Below, piece by piece: positions 24,057-33,085 of a stretch of 49,341 bases of DNA (positions are counted from its first letter, which is position 1; the number at the start of each line of letters is the position of its first letter). The notes under the pieces were generated by a model that saw only the letters and a program-made list of their open reading frames with translations, had not been told where the DNA came from and searched no databases. A program made the translations under genes and the position numbers. This stretch comes from Phycisphaerae bacterium (GTDB lineage Bacteria > Planctomycetota > Phycisphaerae > Phycisphaerales > UBA1924), in the NCBI GenBank assembly GCA_030426395.1, contig JAUHYE010000012.1, forward strand, positions 1-49,341. The letters are read 5' to 3'.

Positions 24057-25049
24057 ATGCGCCGAGCCAGCGAGCCGATACCTGCTCTCGTGGCACAGGC
24101 CCCGTTCGACATCCCGGGCATCGACGACCTGCCGGCGGCGTATCGCGACACACTTCGCGGGTTCCTGACATTCCTGCGCATCGAGTGCGGCCTGAGCCAC
24201 AACACGCGCATGGCCTACGCGCGGGATCTTCGTGACCTGGCCGCCGATCTGGCCGAACACGGCATCGCCGAGCCTTCGGGCATCCACCCCCGCGCCCTGG
24301 CCGACCACCTTGGTCGGCTTGCGAGCCAGCAGTCGCTCAAGTCGCCTAGCCAGGCGAGGCACCTGGCCAGCATCCGGGCCTACTGCCGGTGGTTGCAGGC
24401 GCGAGGGGTGGTGGAAGAAGACCCCACCGACCTGCTCCTTCGCCCCGCACGCTGGCGGCGGCTACCCAAGGCCCTCTCGCCCAGCCAGGTCAGCACGCTC
24501 GTCGAGGCACCCCACCCGCCACCGCACGGCAAGGGCCCGCCGCTCTGGCTCCGTGATCGGGCGATGCTCGAGCTCTTGTATGCCTGCGGCGTGCGCGCCA
24601 GCGAGGTGTGCGATTTAGCGGACGATGACCCGGTACGCGACGTGGCCATCCTGCGCGTGCGTGGCAAGGGCGACAAGGAACGCGTCGTGCCCATGGGTAT
24701 GCCCGCGGTGCATTGGATCGCCCGGTATCGCCAGGAGTGCCGACCGCTGCTGGTGGCCCGCGGCAACCCGCACCTGGGCCGACTCTTCCTGTCTCGCACG
24801 GGGCGGCCCTTGGAGCGGACGGCCGTGTGGGTCATCGTGAACCGCTGGGCCAAGCGGGTGGGCCTCAAGGGCATCCACCCGCACATGCTCCGGCACAGCT
24901 TCGCCACCCACCTGATGACCGGCGGGGCCGACCTGCGCGTGGTGCAAGAGATGCTTGGCCACGCCAGCATCGCGACGACCGAGATCTACACCCACCTGGA
25001 CTCGAACCGCTTGCAGGACGTGGTGAGCAAGCACCTACCGCTGGGGTAA
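24057..25049 (+). CDS. Tyrosine recombinase of the XerC/XerD type
   Basis: 330 residues. N-terminal SAM-like core-binding domain at about 30-125 (FLTFLRIECGLSHNTRMAYA). The catalytic set is complete: Arg180 (ACGVRASEV), Lys204 (RGKGDKERVVP), His276 and Arg279 (HPHMLRHSFATH), His302 (LGHAS) and nucleophile Tyr311 (EIYTHLD). Size and motifs are those of XerC/D, which resolve chromosome dimers at dif; whether it is XerC or XerD cannot be told. The N-terminus is about 25 residues longer than usual, and the ATG at 24057 falls in the terminator tail, so a later start is possible. No integration site or element surrounds it. Confidence 0.93.
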   Translation: MRRASEPIPALVAQAPFDIPGIDDLPAAYRDTLRGFLTFLRIECGLSHNTRMAYARDLRDLAADLAEHGIAEPSGIHPRALADHLGRLASQQSLKSPSQARHLASIRAYCRWLQARGVVEEDPTDLLLRPARWRRLPKALSPSQVSTLVEAPHPPPHGKGPPLWLRDRAMLELLYACGVRASEVCDLADDDPVRDVAILRVRGKGDKERVVPMGMPAVHWIARYRQECRPLLVARGNPHLGRLFLSRTGRPLERTAVWVIVNRWAKRVGLKGIHPHMLRHSFATHLMTGGADLRVVQEMLGHASIATTEIYTHLDSNRLQDVVSKHLPLG

Positions 25050-25056
25050 CGCCCTC

Positions 25057-26463
25057 TCACTCGCACCCCGCATCGAACGCCGTCTGGAAGGCCAGAAAAT
25101 CGAAGATCGTCAGCTCCCCATCGCCGTCGAAGTCGGCGGTGGGGTCTCCGGCGTCGAAGAGGTTCATGAAGGTCAGGAAGTCGAAGATGGTCAGCGCGCC
25201 GTCGGCGTCGAGGTCGGGGGTGCACGCGCCGCAGGTGGAGTCGAAGAAGTAGGCGGCGCCGATCAAATCGAACGAGGCGTCGACCTCCTCGGGGGCACCA
25301 ACGAGCGTCCTCGTGCCATACAACGCCAACGCGTTCCCGTATCGGCGTGCGATCACAGGCGGGTCGATCTCGAGCGTGCCCGTCTCCTGCCACCGGCCAT
25401 CGGCATCGCGTTCGAAGCGGTACACGCGGCCGGCGACCGAAGGCGGCGTCGAATCGCCAGAGGCCGACGCCAGCAGCAGGTCCCCTTGCACCTCGACGGC
25501 GAAGCCCAATCCGTCGGCCACCTGTGGCTCGTTGTGCGTGAGCTCCTGCTCGAACACCCAGCGTTCACCATCGAACCGATACGTCTGCACCACGCCCTGG
25601 TCACGGACGTCCCGATCGGCCGCGACGGCCCCGATCGCGAGCGTGTGGCCGTCGAATCCCATGCCGGCACCGAAGTACCCGGTGTCGGCGGGCGCGATCT
25701 TCTGCACGAACTCGAAGGTGTTGTCGGCCCGCTTGCGATACGCGTACACGGCGCCGTTGCGCGTGCTCGGTGTGGACTCCAGGTACGCCCCCAGGAACAA
25801 CCACTCGCCCAGCGCGGTCCCGGTGCAGCCGAAGCAATCGTTGTAGACAAGCGGCTCGGGCGGTGGCACCGCGCCACGCAAGACCCATCCATCATCGGTC
25901 TGTTCGTACCGGTACGCGTTCCGCTCTGGCATGCCCGACGTAGCGATCGCGATGTCACCCGAAAGATAAACCGTTCTGCTAAATTGCTCTGTCACCTCTG
26001 CCGGCGGCTGGAGCCTGGCGACCTCCACCCACTGGCCATCCTCAAGTTCGTAGATGTACGCGACCCCCTGGTCGGTCGCCGCACCGGGCCACCCGGCCCC
26101 ACTGCTGCCGACGATCAGGCGATTGCCATCGACATCCATGGCGCCACCAAAGCCGTCGTAGAGCTGTACATCTGGTGGCACCACGGTCTGGACAAGTTCG
26201 AGCTGCCCGTCGAACTCCCGATAGACGAACACGGCCCCCGTGCCACACTCGAGCGCCGAACCGCCGCACAACGTGCGGGCGGCGCCATCGGACACGAACC
26301 AGTACTCGCCGTTGGTCACGATGTCACGCCCGAACGAGGAGGTCGGGATCGCTGGCGGCGAAATCAGCCGCTGGGGCTCGCACGTGTCGGCGGGCTGAGC
26401 GAACGCCGGGCAATGCGAGAGGAGTACAAACGGGACAGTGATGGGCAGGAGTGAACGGCGCAT
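25057..26463 (-). CDS. Secreted beta-propeller (FG-GAP-like) protein with dockerin tail
   Basis: 468 residues with signal peptide (MRRSLLPITVPFVLLSHCPAFAQ). Residues 30-405 are about six or seven repeats of roughly 55 residues of the type DGFGGAMDVDGNRLIVGS ... GVAYIYELEDGQWVEVARL, an FG-GAP / integrin-like propeller. The last 55 residues are two calcium-loop repeats, DLDADGALTIFDFLTF and DFDGDGELTIFDFLAF, separated by MNLFDAGDPTA, the dockerin-like end found in many Phycisphaerae secreted proteins. The start at 26463 is set by the signal peptide. It converges on the recombinase, 7 bases away. Ligand unknown. Confidence 0.88.
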   Translation of the reverse strand: MRRSLLPITVPFVLLSHCPAFAQPADTCEPQRLISPPAIPTSSFGRDIVTNGEYWFVSDGAARTLCGGSALECGTGAVFVYREFDGQLELVQTVVPPDVQLYDGFGGAMDVDGNRLIVGSSGAGWPGAATDQGVAYIYELEDGQWVEVARLQPPAEVTEQFSRTVYLSGDIAIATSGMPERNAYRYEQTDDGWVLRGAVPPPEPLVYNDCFGCTGTALGEWLFLGAYLESTPSTRNGAVYAYRKRADNTFEFVQKIAPADTGYFGAGMGFDGHTLAIGAVAADRDVRDQGVVQTYRFDGERWVFEQELTHNEPQVADGLGFAVEVQGDLLLASASGDSTPPSVAGRVYRFERDADGRWQETGTLEIDPPVIARRYGNALALYGTRTLVGAPEEVDASFDLIGAAYFFDSTCGACTPDLDADGALTIFDFLTFMNLFDAGDPTADFDGDGELTIFDFLAFQTAFDAGCE

Positions 26464-26516
26464 ACCCAGTATTGTGACCGAATCCGGCTCGGGTTGCAAG
26501 GCGATCTGCACAGTAC

Positions 26517-27749
26517 TCAAGCGGATTCCGGTAACCGCAGCGTAAACGTGCTGCCCTTGCCCGGCTCGGACTCGACGGTGATGGTGCCGCCGTGCTGCTC
26601 GGCCACGCGGCGGCACAGGGCCAGCCCGACGCCCGTGCCCGGCACGTGCGCCTTGACGTTCACGCGCGACAGGAAGCGGAAGATGAGCTTCTGGTCCTCG
26701 GGCGAGATCCCGATGCCCTCGTCGCGGACCGAGATGGCCCAGGCCGAGCCCGAGTCGCTCGTGGGGTGGTTGGTGGGGGAGTTGATGGGGGCGCCGTGGC
26801 TATCCGATTCGGCGACGGCCCCGAGCCCGCCGGGTTCCTTCTGTGCCGACACATGGATGCGCGGCGGCTCGTCGCCGGCGTACTTCAGCGCGTTCTCGAT
26901 GAGGTTCTGCAGGAGGCTGCGCAGGGCGACGGCATTGCCGCGCACGGTCGGGAGCTCGCCGCGCGTGACGCTCGCGCCGCTGGCCTCGATCAGGTACTTC
27001 AGGTGGTCGACCGCGTCGTCGTAGAGCTCGTTGAGGTCCACGTCCTGCGGCTCGAACTCGACGCCGCCGACGCTGGACGCGTAGCGCACCAGGTTCTCGA
27101 CGACCTCGATGATCTGGTGGCGGCCCTCGGTGATGCGCTCGATCTGCTGGGCGGCCTTCGGCTCGTCGCCCACGAGCCGCTTGAGCGAACTGGTGGCCAG
27201 CGTGATGAGCCCCATGGGGTTGCGGATCTCGTGGGCGACCATGTGGGCGAAGCGCTTGAGCTCGTAGTTCTTGCGCTCCAGGGCCTCGTTCTTCCTGTTG
27301 AGCTCCAGCTCACGGTGCTGGACGTACGCGCTCACGCTCTCGGACACGGCCTCGTCGAGCGCCGCCGACACCGTCATCACGTCGTCGGTGTCCAGTTCCA
27401 CCGTGTGGCGCAGGTGGGCCACGAGCACGCGCCGCAGCACCATGAAGTCGCGCGTCAGCGAGGTGACGTCCCAGCCGATGCGCCATCGCTGGATGCCATG
27501 CTCGATGGCGAACGTCCGTGGCACACGCACCGCGCCCTGCGAGAGCGTCTCGCCCAGCCGCTCGAGGAACTGGGGCAGGCTGTTGCGAAGCTGCCGCCGC
27601 TGCTCGTTGCTCGCCTCGGGATTCTCGGCCCGTGACTGCCGCTCCCACGCCTCGATGATGGCATCCCGATGGTCGAGGATGCACCTGCCAAGGTCTTGCG
27701 TGTCTTCGAGTTGCTGCTTCATGGCCTCCAAGTATAAACGAGAATTCAT
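26517..27749 (-). CDS. Sensor histidine kinase with RsbR-type N-terminal domain
   Basis: 410 residues, no membrane segment. Residues 18-140 look like the RsbR/RsbRD N-terminal helical sensor (ILDHRDAIIEAWERQSRAEN). A coiled coil (145-165) leads to the HisKA H-box MVAHEIRNPMGLI with His173, then N box LLQNLIENALKYA, G1 box VRDEGIGISPEDQ and G2 GTGVGLALCRR. Between the N and G1 boxes is an unusual Pro/Ser/Gly-rich stretch of about 30 residues (GGLGAVAESDSHGAPINSPT). The start could instead be the ATG at 27722, which has GGAGG just upstream. A receiver gene lies divergently 58 bases away and is the likely partner. Confidence 0.92.
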   Translation of the reverse strand: MNSRLYLEAMKQQLEDTQDLGRCILDHRDAIIEAWERQSRAENPEASNEQRRQLRNSLPQFLERLGETLSQGAVRVPRTFAIEHGIQRWRIGWDVTSLTRDFMVLRRVLVAHLRHTVELDTDDVMTVSAALDEAVSESVSAYVQHRELELNRKNEALERKNYELKRFAHMVAHEIRNPMGLITLATSSLKRLVGDEPKAAQQIERITEGRHQIIEVVENLVRYASSVGGVEFEPQDVDLNELYDDAVDHLKYLIEASGASVTRGELPTVRGNAVALRSLLQNLIENALKYAGDEPPRIHVSAQKEPGGLGAVAESDSHGAPINSPTNHPTSDSGSAWAISVRDEGIGISPEDQKLIFRFLSRVNVKAHVPGTGVGLALCRRVAEQHGGTITVESEPGKGSTFTLRLPESA

Positions 27750-27807
27750 CCAGGGATCACGGATTTCTCAGGCTCCGTGCCGATAGTCCCTCGGAAGGGC
27801 CCAGAGC

Positions 27808-28215
27808 ATGCCGACACGCCTCCTCATCGTGGAAGACCAGACCCGCCTGGCGGCCGCGATGGCCGCGTCGCTGCGGGCCAGCGGCTTCGATGTGGGGGCG
27901 TACCCATCGGTGGCCCTGGGCCTCGACGCGATCGGCGCCCACGGCGTCCAGATGGCCATCCTGGACATCAACGTCGAGGATGGCTTCGTCTACCCGCTGG
28001 CCGATGAGTTGGACGCCCGGGGCATCCCATACGCCTTCTGCTCGTCGATGCACCCGGGAGATGTGCCCGCCCGGCACGCGCGGGTCCCGTTCCTCCGCAA
28101 GCCGTTCGACATCGACGAACTGGTCGCGATGGCTGCCGGGCTCGAGGATCGGCTTGCTCAAGATCTGCCCCGGGCCGATCACCAGGACGCCCCGGCGTCC
28201 CGTTCGGGCCGCTGA
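27808..28215 (+). CDS. Stand-alone response regulator receiver
   Basis: 135 residues: one receiver domain only. Acidic pocket Glu9-Asp10, phosphoacceptor Asp53 (AILDINVEDG), Ser79/Ser80 at the switch position and Lys98 (LRKPFD) are all present. No output domain; the last 25 residues are a polar tail. Paired divergently with the soluble kinase, it may work as a phosphorelay carrier or act by protein contact, as CheY-like receivers do. Confidence 0.92.
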   Translation: MPTRLLIVEDQTRLAAAMAASLRASGFDVGAYPSVALGLDAIGAHGVQMAILDINVEDGFVYPLADELDARGIPYAFCSSMHPGDVPARHARVPFLRKPFDIDELVAMAAGLEDRLAQDLPRADHQDAPASRSGR

Positions 28216-28235
28216 TTTCGCCCATTTGGCCCGTC

Positions 28236-28255
28236 AACCCGGGCCCGATCGGGTT
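28236..28255 (+). terminator. Possible weak terminator after the receiver gene
   Basis: AACCCG (28236-28241), loop GGCCCGAT, CGGGTT (28250-28255). The stem is short and has no T-run beyond TT. Confidence 0.3.
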
Positions 28256-28367
28256 CGTATAGAATGCCACGGACCCCCTTTGCCGACGGGCCCAAAACGC
28301 TCGCCACGCGAAGAGTCCCATTGCGGCACGCGACTGGTCGCGTGCCTTCCGAAAGGAAGACGCAGGC

Positions 28368-29684
28368 ATGCCCTATTACACCAAGCTCGGCAACCTCCCC
28401 AAGAAGCGGCACACCCAGTTCCGCCGGCCCGATGGCAAGCTGTATAGCGAAGAACTCTTCGGCACCGAGGGCTTCGTGGGGCCGACGAGCACGATGTACC
28501 ACATCCACCCGCCCACCCAGGTGACCGGCTGGAAGAACCTGTACAGCACCAAGCCCGAGTACGTCGAGATGGACACCATGCGCATGCGGCACCTGAAGAC
28601 CGGGGGCCAGTTCACACCGCCCAAGGGCGACAGCGTGACGGGGCGCATCGTGCTGTTCGGCAACGGCGACGTCGAGATGAGCGTGTGCAACCCGGCCGAG
28701 GCGATGGGGTACCACTTCAAGAACGGCCAGGGCGACGAGTGCCTGTTCGTGCACTTCGGGAGTGGGACGGTGCGGACGTTCATGGGCACGCTCAAGTTTG
28801 GTCCCAAGGACTACATCGTGATCCCCAAGGGCATCATCTACCACATGGAATGGGACGAGCGGCCCGACAGCGGCGACGAGGACAAGTTCGGCGGGCACAG
28901 CAAGGCCGAGATGCCCTTCGGCAAGTTCGTGGGCTTCGAGACGGCCAACGGCAGCCATATCCTGCCGCCCCCGCGGTACCTGAGCAAGAAGACCAGCCAG
29001 TTCCTCGAGCACGCGCCCTATTGCGAGCGCGACCTGGTGCTGCCCGTCGCCGACGACGAGCACCCGCTGTTCACCGACGAGCTTGGCGAGTACGAGGTGC
29101 GGATCAAGGCCCGCGACACCGTGCACTCGTACATCTACGACTACCACCCCTGCGACATCGTGGGCTGGGATGGCTGCTATTACCCGTACATCTTCAACAT
29201 CGATGACTTCGCGCCCATCGTCGGCCAGCTCCACCAGCCGCCGCCCATCCACCAGACCTTTGAGGGCCACAACTTCGTCATCTGCTCGTTCTGCCCCCGC
29301 GTGCTGGACTTCCACCCCGAAGCCATCCCGGTGCCGTACAACCACAGCAACCTCGACAGCGATGAGATCCTGTATTACGTCGAGGGCAACTACAAGGCCC
29401 GCCGCGGCATCGAGCAGGGCTCGATCACCGTGCACCCGCAGGGCATCCCCCACGGGCCGCACCCCGGCACCGTCGAGAAGAGCCTGGGCGCCAAGTGGAC
29501 CGACGAGCTGGCGGTCATGTGCGACACGTTCCGCCCCATGTTCCCTACCAAGGCGGCGCTGGCGATGGACGACGAGGCCTACCCGGCGAGCTGGACCGAT
29601 GCCCCCGCGCCCAACGCGCACGCCAACGGCAGCGCGAACGGCGCGGCCGGCAGAACACCCACGACCGCGAGGCTCGACTCATGA
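28368..29684 (+). CDS. hmgA: Homogentisate 1,2-dioxygenase-like enzyme
   Basis: 438 residues, cupin fold. It opens the ring of homogentisate in tyrosine breakdown. The metal-binding segment is PYNHSNLDSDEILYYVEGNY with His326 and Glu333, followed by GSITVHPQGIPHGPHPGTVE with His356 and His362/365. Other family blocks are PKDYIVIPKGIIYHMEW and NFVICSFCPRVLDFHPEAIP. This is the bacterial subgroup whose His-to-Glu spacing differs by one from the human enzyme, so the assignment is to family, not proven substrate. The C-terminal 25 residues are a low-complexity Ala/Asn/Gly tail. AAGGAAG precedes the ATG. Overlaps the next gene by ATGA. Confidence 0.88.
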   Translation: MPYYTKLGNLPKKRHTQFRRPDGKLYSEELFGTEGFVGPTSTMYHIHPPTQVTGWKNLYSTKPEYVEMDTMRMRHLKTGGQFTPPKGDSVTGRIVLFGNGDVEMSVCNPAEAMGYHFKNGQGDECLFVHFGSGTVRTFMGTLKFGPKDYIVIPKGIIYHMEWDERPDSGDEDKFGGHSKAEMPFGKFVGFETANGSHILPPPRYLSKKTSQFLEHAPYCERDLVLPVADDEHPLFTDELGEYEVRIKARDTVHSYIYDYHPCDIVGWDGCYYPYIFNIDDFAPIVGQLHQPPPIHQTFEGHNFVICSFCPRVLDFHPEAIPVPYNHSNLDSDEILYYVEGNYKARRGIEQGSITVHPQGIPHGPHPGTVEKSLGAKWTDELAVMCDTFRPMFPTKAALAMDDEAYPASWTDAPAPNAHANGSANGAAGRTPTTARLDS

Positions 29685-30529
29685 CACGCTCGGCACGCGC
29701 TCCCTTGACGGTGTTGCTCGCTCTCGGGCTCGCGACGACCGCGTTCTCCCAAACCCAACCGGCGCCATCCAGTCCGGAGGACCGCATCGCGGCGCTCGAG
29801 GCCGAGCTGGCCGAGGTGAAGGCCGAGCGTGACCAGCTCCGTGTCCGCATGGCCGAGGCCATCGAGATGCTGCGCAACCTGGGCTATGCCCCGCCCGCCC
29901 CGATGCTGGCCGAGCCCAGCGATCCGATGGCCTCGACCATCGCCGTGATGCAGACGCTCCGCCGCCGCGCGCGGCTGGAACTCGCCTCGATGCCGCGCGA
30001 GAGTTCGGCGGATCGCGCCGCGTACCGGGAAGCCGCCAAGGACTGGGTCGAACGGATGAACAAGGGGCTCAGCGGCGAGAAGGACTGGCTCGTCCGCGTG
30101 CTGCGCGTCTCGCTGCCCACCAGCAGTTCCACCTCGGCCCGCGCCACCGCCGAGGTGCAATTGTTCGACAAGTCGACCGGCGCGCCGTTGTCGCTGCCCG
30201 TCGAGGTCAGCGTGCCGGGCCGCATCGGCCGACGCATGGCCGACGGCGGCCCGAACCAGGGCTGGATGGCCCATGTGAAGCTCGCGACCAACGTGCAACA
30301 CAACCCCGACCGCCAGGAGCGTGGGCCCTTCGACCACCCGCCCTACCTCGCGCCCGAGGTCGAGGCGACCGTGGGCGTCGAATGGCTGCGTTTCGAGACC
30401 ACCGACGTGCCGGAGGGCTTCTTCCCCGCCATGCCGGGTGAGGACCCGCTGGCCGTTCCGAAAGAATCACCGCAGGCCGTGCCGAACGAGAGCCCCGACG
30501 CGGCGCCCCCGGCCCGCCAGCCGCGGTGA
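29681..30529 (+). CDS. Secreted protein with coiled coil, unknown function
   Basis: 282 residues. Signal peptide MTRSARAPLTVLLALGLATT AFS, then a coiled coil at about 32-65 (DRIAALEAELAEVKAERDQL), a helical middle and a beta-like domain (residues 135-240, DWLVRVLRVSLPTSSSTSAR; WLRFETTDVPEGFFPA). The end is a Pro/Ala/Glu-rich tail with near-repeats of LAVPKES / QAVPNES. No family recognised. The ATGA overlap with the dioxygenase and a GTGA overlap with crcB put it in one operon with both. Confidence 0.75.
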   Translation: MTRSARAPLTVLLALGLATTAFSQTQPAPSSPEDRIAALEAELAEVKAERDQLRVRMAEAIEMLRNLGYAPPAPMLAEPSDPMASTIAVMQTLRRRARLELASMPRESSADRAAYREAAKDWVERMNKGLSGEKDWLVRVLRVSLPTSSSTSARATAEVQLFDKSTGAPLSLPVEVSVPGRIGRRMADGGPNQGWMAHVKLATNVQHNPDRQERGPFDHPPYLAPEVEATVGVEWLRFETTDVPEGFFPAMPGEDPLAVPKESPQAVPNESPDAAPPARQPR

Positions 30530-30930
30530 AGGTGGCGATGGACATCGCGGCGATCGCGCTGGGCGGGGCGCTCGGCGCCTCTACCCGGTATGGCGTCGCC
30601 CGCACCGCCCTGGTGTTGCTCAAGGAGCACCCGCTCGCGCTGCCCGCCGCCACGCTGGCGGTGAACGTCGCGGGTTGTCTGGCCATCGGCATGGTTTTGC
30701 CCTGGCTGCTCGCGCGAGAGGAGGACGGCGCGGCCCACCACATGCGGCTGCTCGTGGTGGTGGGGGCGCTGGGCGCGTTCACGACCTACAGCACGTTCGG
30801 CGTCGAGACCCTCACGCTCTGGCGCGAGGGCAAGATCGGCGTCGCGCTCGCGTACGTCGCGATGCACCTGGTCTTCGGCTTCGCCGCGGTAGCGCTGGGC
30901 GCGATGCTCGGCGAGCGAATCATCGCGTGA
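30526..30930 (+). CDS. crcB: CrcB/Fluc fluoride channel
   Basis: 134 residues, GTG start in a 4-base overlap with the upstream gene. Four membrane helices. Family blocks are ALGGALGASTRYGVA, TLAVNVAGCLAIGM and VVGALGAFTTYSTFGVETL, which contain the pore Asn and Phe-box residues. It exports fluoride as a dual-topology dimer. No fluoride riboswitch was seen upstream because the gene sits inside an operon. Confidence 0.95.
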   Translation: MKVAMDIAAIALGGALGASTRYGVARTALVLLKEHPLALPAATLAVNVAGCLAIGMVLPWLLAREEDGAAHHMRLLVVVGALGAFTTYSTFGVETLTLWREGKIGVALAYVAMHLVFGFAAVALGAMLGERIIA

Positions 30931-30939
30931 GAGAATCGC

Positions 30940-32067
30940 CTAAGCCTTGGGCTTCTTGTACAAGGGGTTCGCCCGCACCTCGGCCTCAAGGTCGAGCTTG
31001 CCGGTGTCGATGGCGACTTTCGTGCCCGGCACGTTGACGGCCTTGTCGATGATGCCCATCGCGATCGGCACGCCCAGCGTGGGGCTCATGCACCCGCTGG
31101 TGATGATGCCGATCTCCTTGCCGTCGGCCTTGACGGTCATCCCCTGCCGCGGCGTGCGCTTGCCGTCGACGACGAAGGCCGCCAGCGTGCGCGCGGGCCC
31201 GCCTTCGGCCTGGGTCTTCCTGAGCGCCTCCTGCCCAATGAACGGCTCGGGCATGTCGCCCTGGTCCTTGTCCATCGCGATGGCGAAGTCGACGCCGCAC
31301 GACAGGGCGTTGATGTCCTCGCCCAGTTCGTGCCCATACAGAGGCATGCCGGCTTCCAGACGTAGCGTGTCGCGGGCGCCCAGGCCGATGAGTTTCATCT
31401 CGCTCTGCTCGGCGTCGAGGTCCACGTCCTTGAGCAGCAGCTTGAGGGCCATGTCAACGATGCTCGCCGGCAGGATGACCTCCACGCCGTCCTCGCCCGT
31501 GTAGCCCGTGCGCGAGACCAGCAGCTTGGCGATCAGCAGGTTCTTGACGGTGAAGCGGTACCGCTTGAGCGTGGGCACCTCGCTGCTCACGCGGCTCACG
31601 AGGTCCATCACCTTCGGGCCCTGGATGGCGACCATCGCGGTCTTGGTGGTCTGGTCGTCCATCTTGACGACCAGTTCTTCGGCGGCCACGACCTGATTGA
31701 GGTGCTCGACGATCTTCTCGCGGTTGGCCGCGTTGACAACCATCAGGAACTCGGTGTCGTCCATGCGATAGACCAGCACGTCGTCCTTCACGCCGCCCTG
31801 CTCGTTGCACACCAGGCCGTAGCGGCACTGCCCCGCCTGCATGTCGCTGATGCGTCGCGAGCACACCCGCCCCAGCAGCCGCCGGGCGTGCCGGCCGGTA
31901 ATCTTCAGCCGCCCCATGTGCGAGACGTCGAACATGCCGCCGCTGGTGCGCACCTGGGTGTGCTCCTGCTGCACCGACCCGTAGCTGATGGGCATCTCCC
32001 AGCCGGCGTACTCGACCATCTTGCCGCCGTGGTCGTGGTGGAGCTTGTTGAGCGGTGTCTTGAGCAA
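30940..32067 (-). CDS. gcvT: Glycine cleavage system T protein (aminomethyltransferase)
   Basis: 375 residues. Folate/aminomethyl-lipoyl chemistry of glycine breakdown. Family blocks: LHHDHGGKMVEYAGWEMPIS, GMFDVSHMGRLKITG, RTGYTGEDGVEVILP, LGARDTLRLEAGMPLYGHE and SGCMSPTLGVPIAMG. The start is TTG at 32067: GGAGG lies 7 bases before it, the protein then begins LKTPLNKLHH as other GcvT do, and the only upstream ATG would add a 25-residue non-homologous leader. No gcvH or gcvP is next to it. Converges on crcB. Confidence 0.95.
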   Translation of the reverse strand: MLKTPLNKLHHDHGGKMVEYAGWEMPISYGSVQQEHTQVRTSGGMFDVSHMGRLKITGRHARRLLGRVCSRRISDMQAGQCRYGLVCNEQGGVKDDVLVYRMDDTEFLMVVNAANREKIVEHLNQVVAAEELVVKMDDQTTKTAMVAIQGPKVMDLVSRVSSEVPTLKRYRFTVKNLLIAKLLVSRTGYTGEDGVEVILPASIVDMALKLLLKDVDLDAEQSEMKLIGLGARDTLRLEAGMPLYGHELGEDINALSCGVDFAIAMDKDQGDMPEPFIGQEALRKTQAEGGPARTLAAFVVDGKRTPRQGMTVKADGKEIGIITSGCMSPTLGVPIAMGIIDKAVNVPGTKVAIDTGKLDLEAEVRANPLYKKPKA

Positions 32068-32151
32068 GGCCGGCCTCCGATTCGGGGAACACGAAACAGA
32101 ACGCCCGGCATCGGGCATCGAAGGGCCAAGGATAGCGGCCATATCGGGGCC

Positions 32152-33036
32152 CTATAGGTCGAGCAGGGGCGAATCCGCCGCCAGGGGCCACGCCGCGTTG
32201 TCCAGCAGCCGTGTCTGCCCCAGCCGGCAGGTGACCAGGGCCCGCAGCGGCTCGGCACCGGCCCGCGTGCCAGCCTCAACCCGCTCAAGCGTCTCGGCCC
32301 GCCGCACGGTGGCGTACTCGATATCAAGCCCCGCGAGCGTCTCGCGCATCGCCGCCTCGGCCTCGCCCGCCGTCTTCGCGTGGGAGGCCGACCGGAGTGC
32401 CCTCGGGATCGCCGCCGCCGCCCGCCGCTGCTCGCCGCTCAAGAACCGATTGCGGCTGCTCATCGCCAGCCCATCAGCGTCCCGCACCGTCGGCCCGGGC
32501 ACGATGCCGATGCCAAGCCCCTCCTGGGCCACGAGCGCCCGGGCGAGTTGGAACTGCTGCCAGTCCTTTTCGCCGAATACCGCCGCGGCTGGCCTGGCGA
32601 GGTCGAACAGCCGTACGAGCACCTTCGCCACGCCCACGAAGTGACCGGGCCGGTATTGGTCTTCGAGGCCCTTGTCGACGACCACATCGGGCAGCGACGG
32701 ACCCGGCGCATCCAATCCATCGGGGTACACCATCTCCACGCTCGGCGCGATCACCACGCTCGCCCCGGCCGCCTCGCACTTGTCTGCGTCCTCATCGAGC
32801 ACGCGCGGGTAGCGATCGAAGTCGTGCTTCTCGTCGAACTGGGTCGGGTTGACGAACACGGTGACCACGCAGCTCGCCGCCAGCCCCCGCTGCCTGGCTT
32901 CTGCGGCGGCTTGGCGGATCAACGCCTCGTGCCCGGTGTGCAGCGCGCCCATCGTGGGTACCAGCACCCCGCCTGGGAATTCGCCGATCTCGCTCTGGTA
33001 CCCGGCAAGCTCAGCAGCCGAGCGGATGATGCGCAT
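32152..33036 (-). CDS. panC: Pantothenate synthetase
   Basis: 294 residues. Joins pantoate and beta-alanine with ATP. Seen: VPTMGALHTGHEALIRQA (the HIGH-type nucleotide site), SVVVTVFVNPTQF-like CVVTVFVNPTQFDEKHDFDR, VFGEKDWQQFQLAR and DGLAMSSRNRFLSGEQR. Length is normal (about 280). It lies 84 bases upstream of gcvT on the same strand; both serve one-carbon/CoA metabolism but need not be co-transcribed. Confidence 0.97.
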   Translation of the reverse strand: MRIIRSAAELAGYQSEIGEFPGGVLVPTMGALHTGHEALIRQAAAEARQRGLAASCVVTVFVNPTQFDEKHDFDRYPRVLDEDADKCEAAGASVVIAPSVEMVYPDGLDAPGPSLPDVVVDKGLEDQYRPGHFVGVAKVLVRLFDLARPAAAVFGEKDWQQFQLARALVAQEGLGIGIVPGPTVRDADGLAMSSRNRFLSGEQRRAAAAIPRALRSASHAKTAGEAEAAMRETLAGLDIEYATVRRAETLERVEAGTRAGAEPLRALVTCRLGQTRLLDNAAWPLAADSPLLDL

Positions 33037-33085
33037 GGCGCAGCATTCGGTGGTCGGGGGCCGAGGTCAAGTCATGGGGCCGGGG

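Noticed and set aside
24057..25049. The Xer-type recombinase as integrase of a genomic island
   Set aside because: Size and motifs are those of XerC/D; no att repeats, phage or cargo genes flank it, and the only tRNA is 14 kb away.
30526..30600. Fluoride riboswitch before crcB
   Set aside because: The start codon overlaps the preceding gene, leaving no leader, and I see no riboswitch-like fold.
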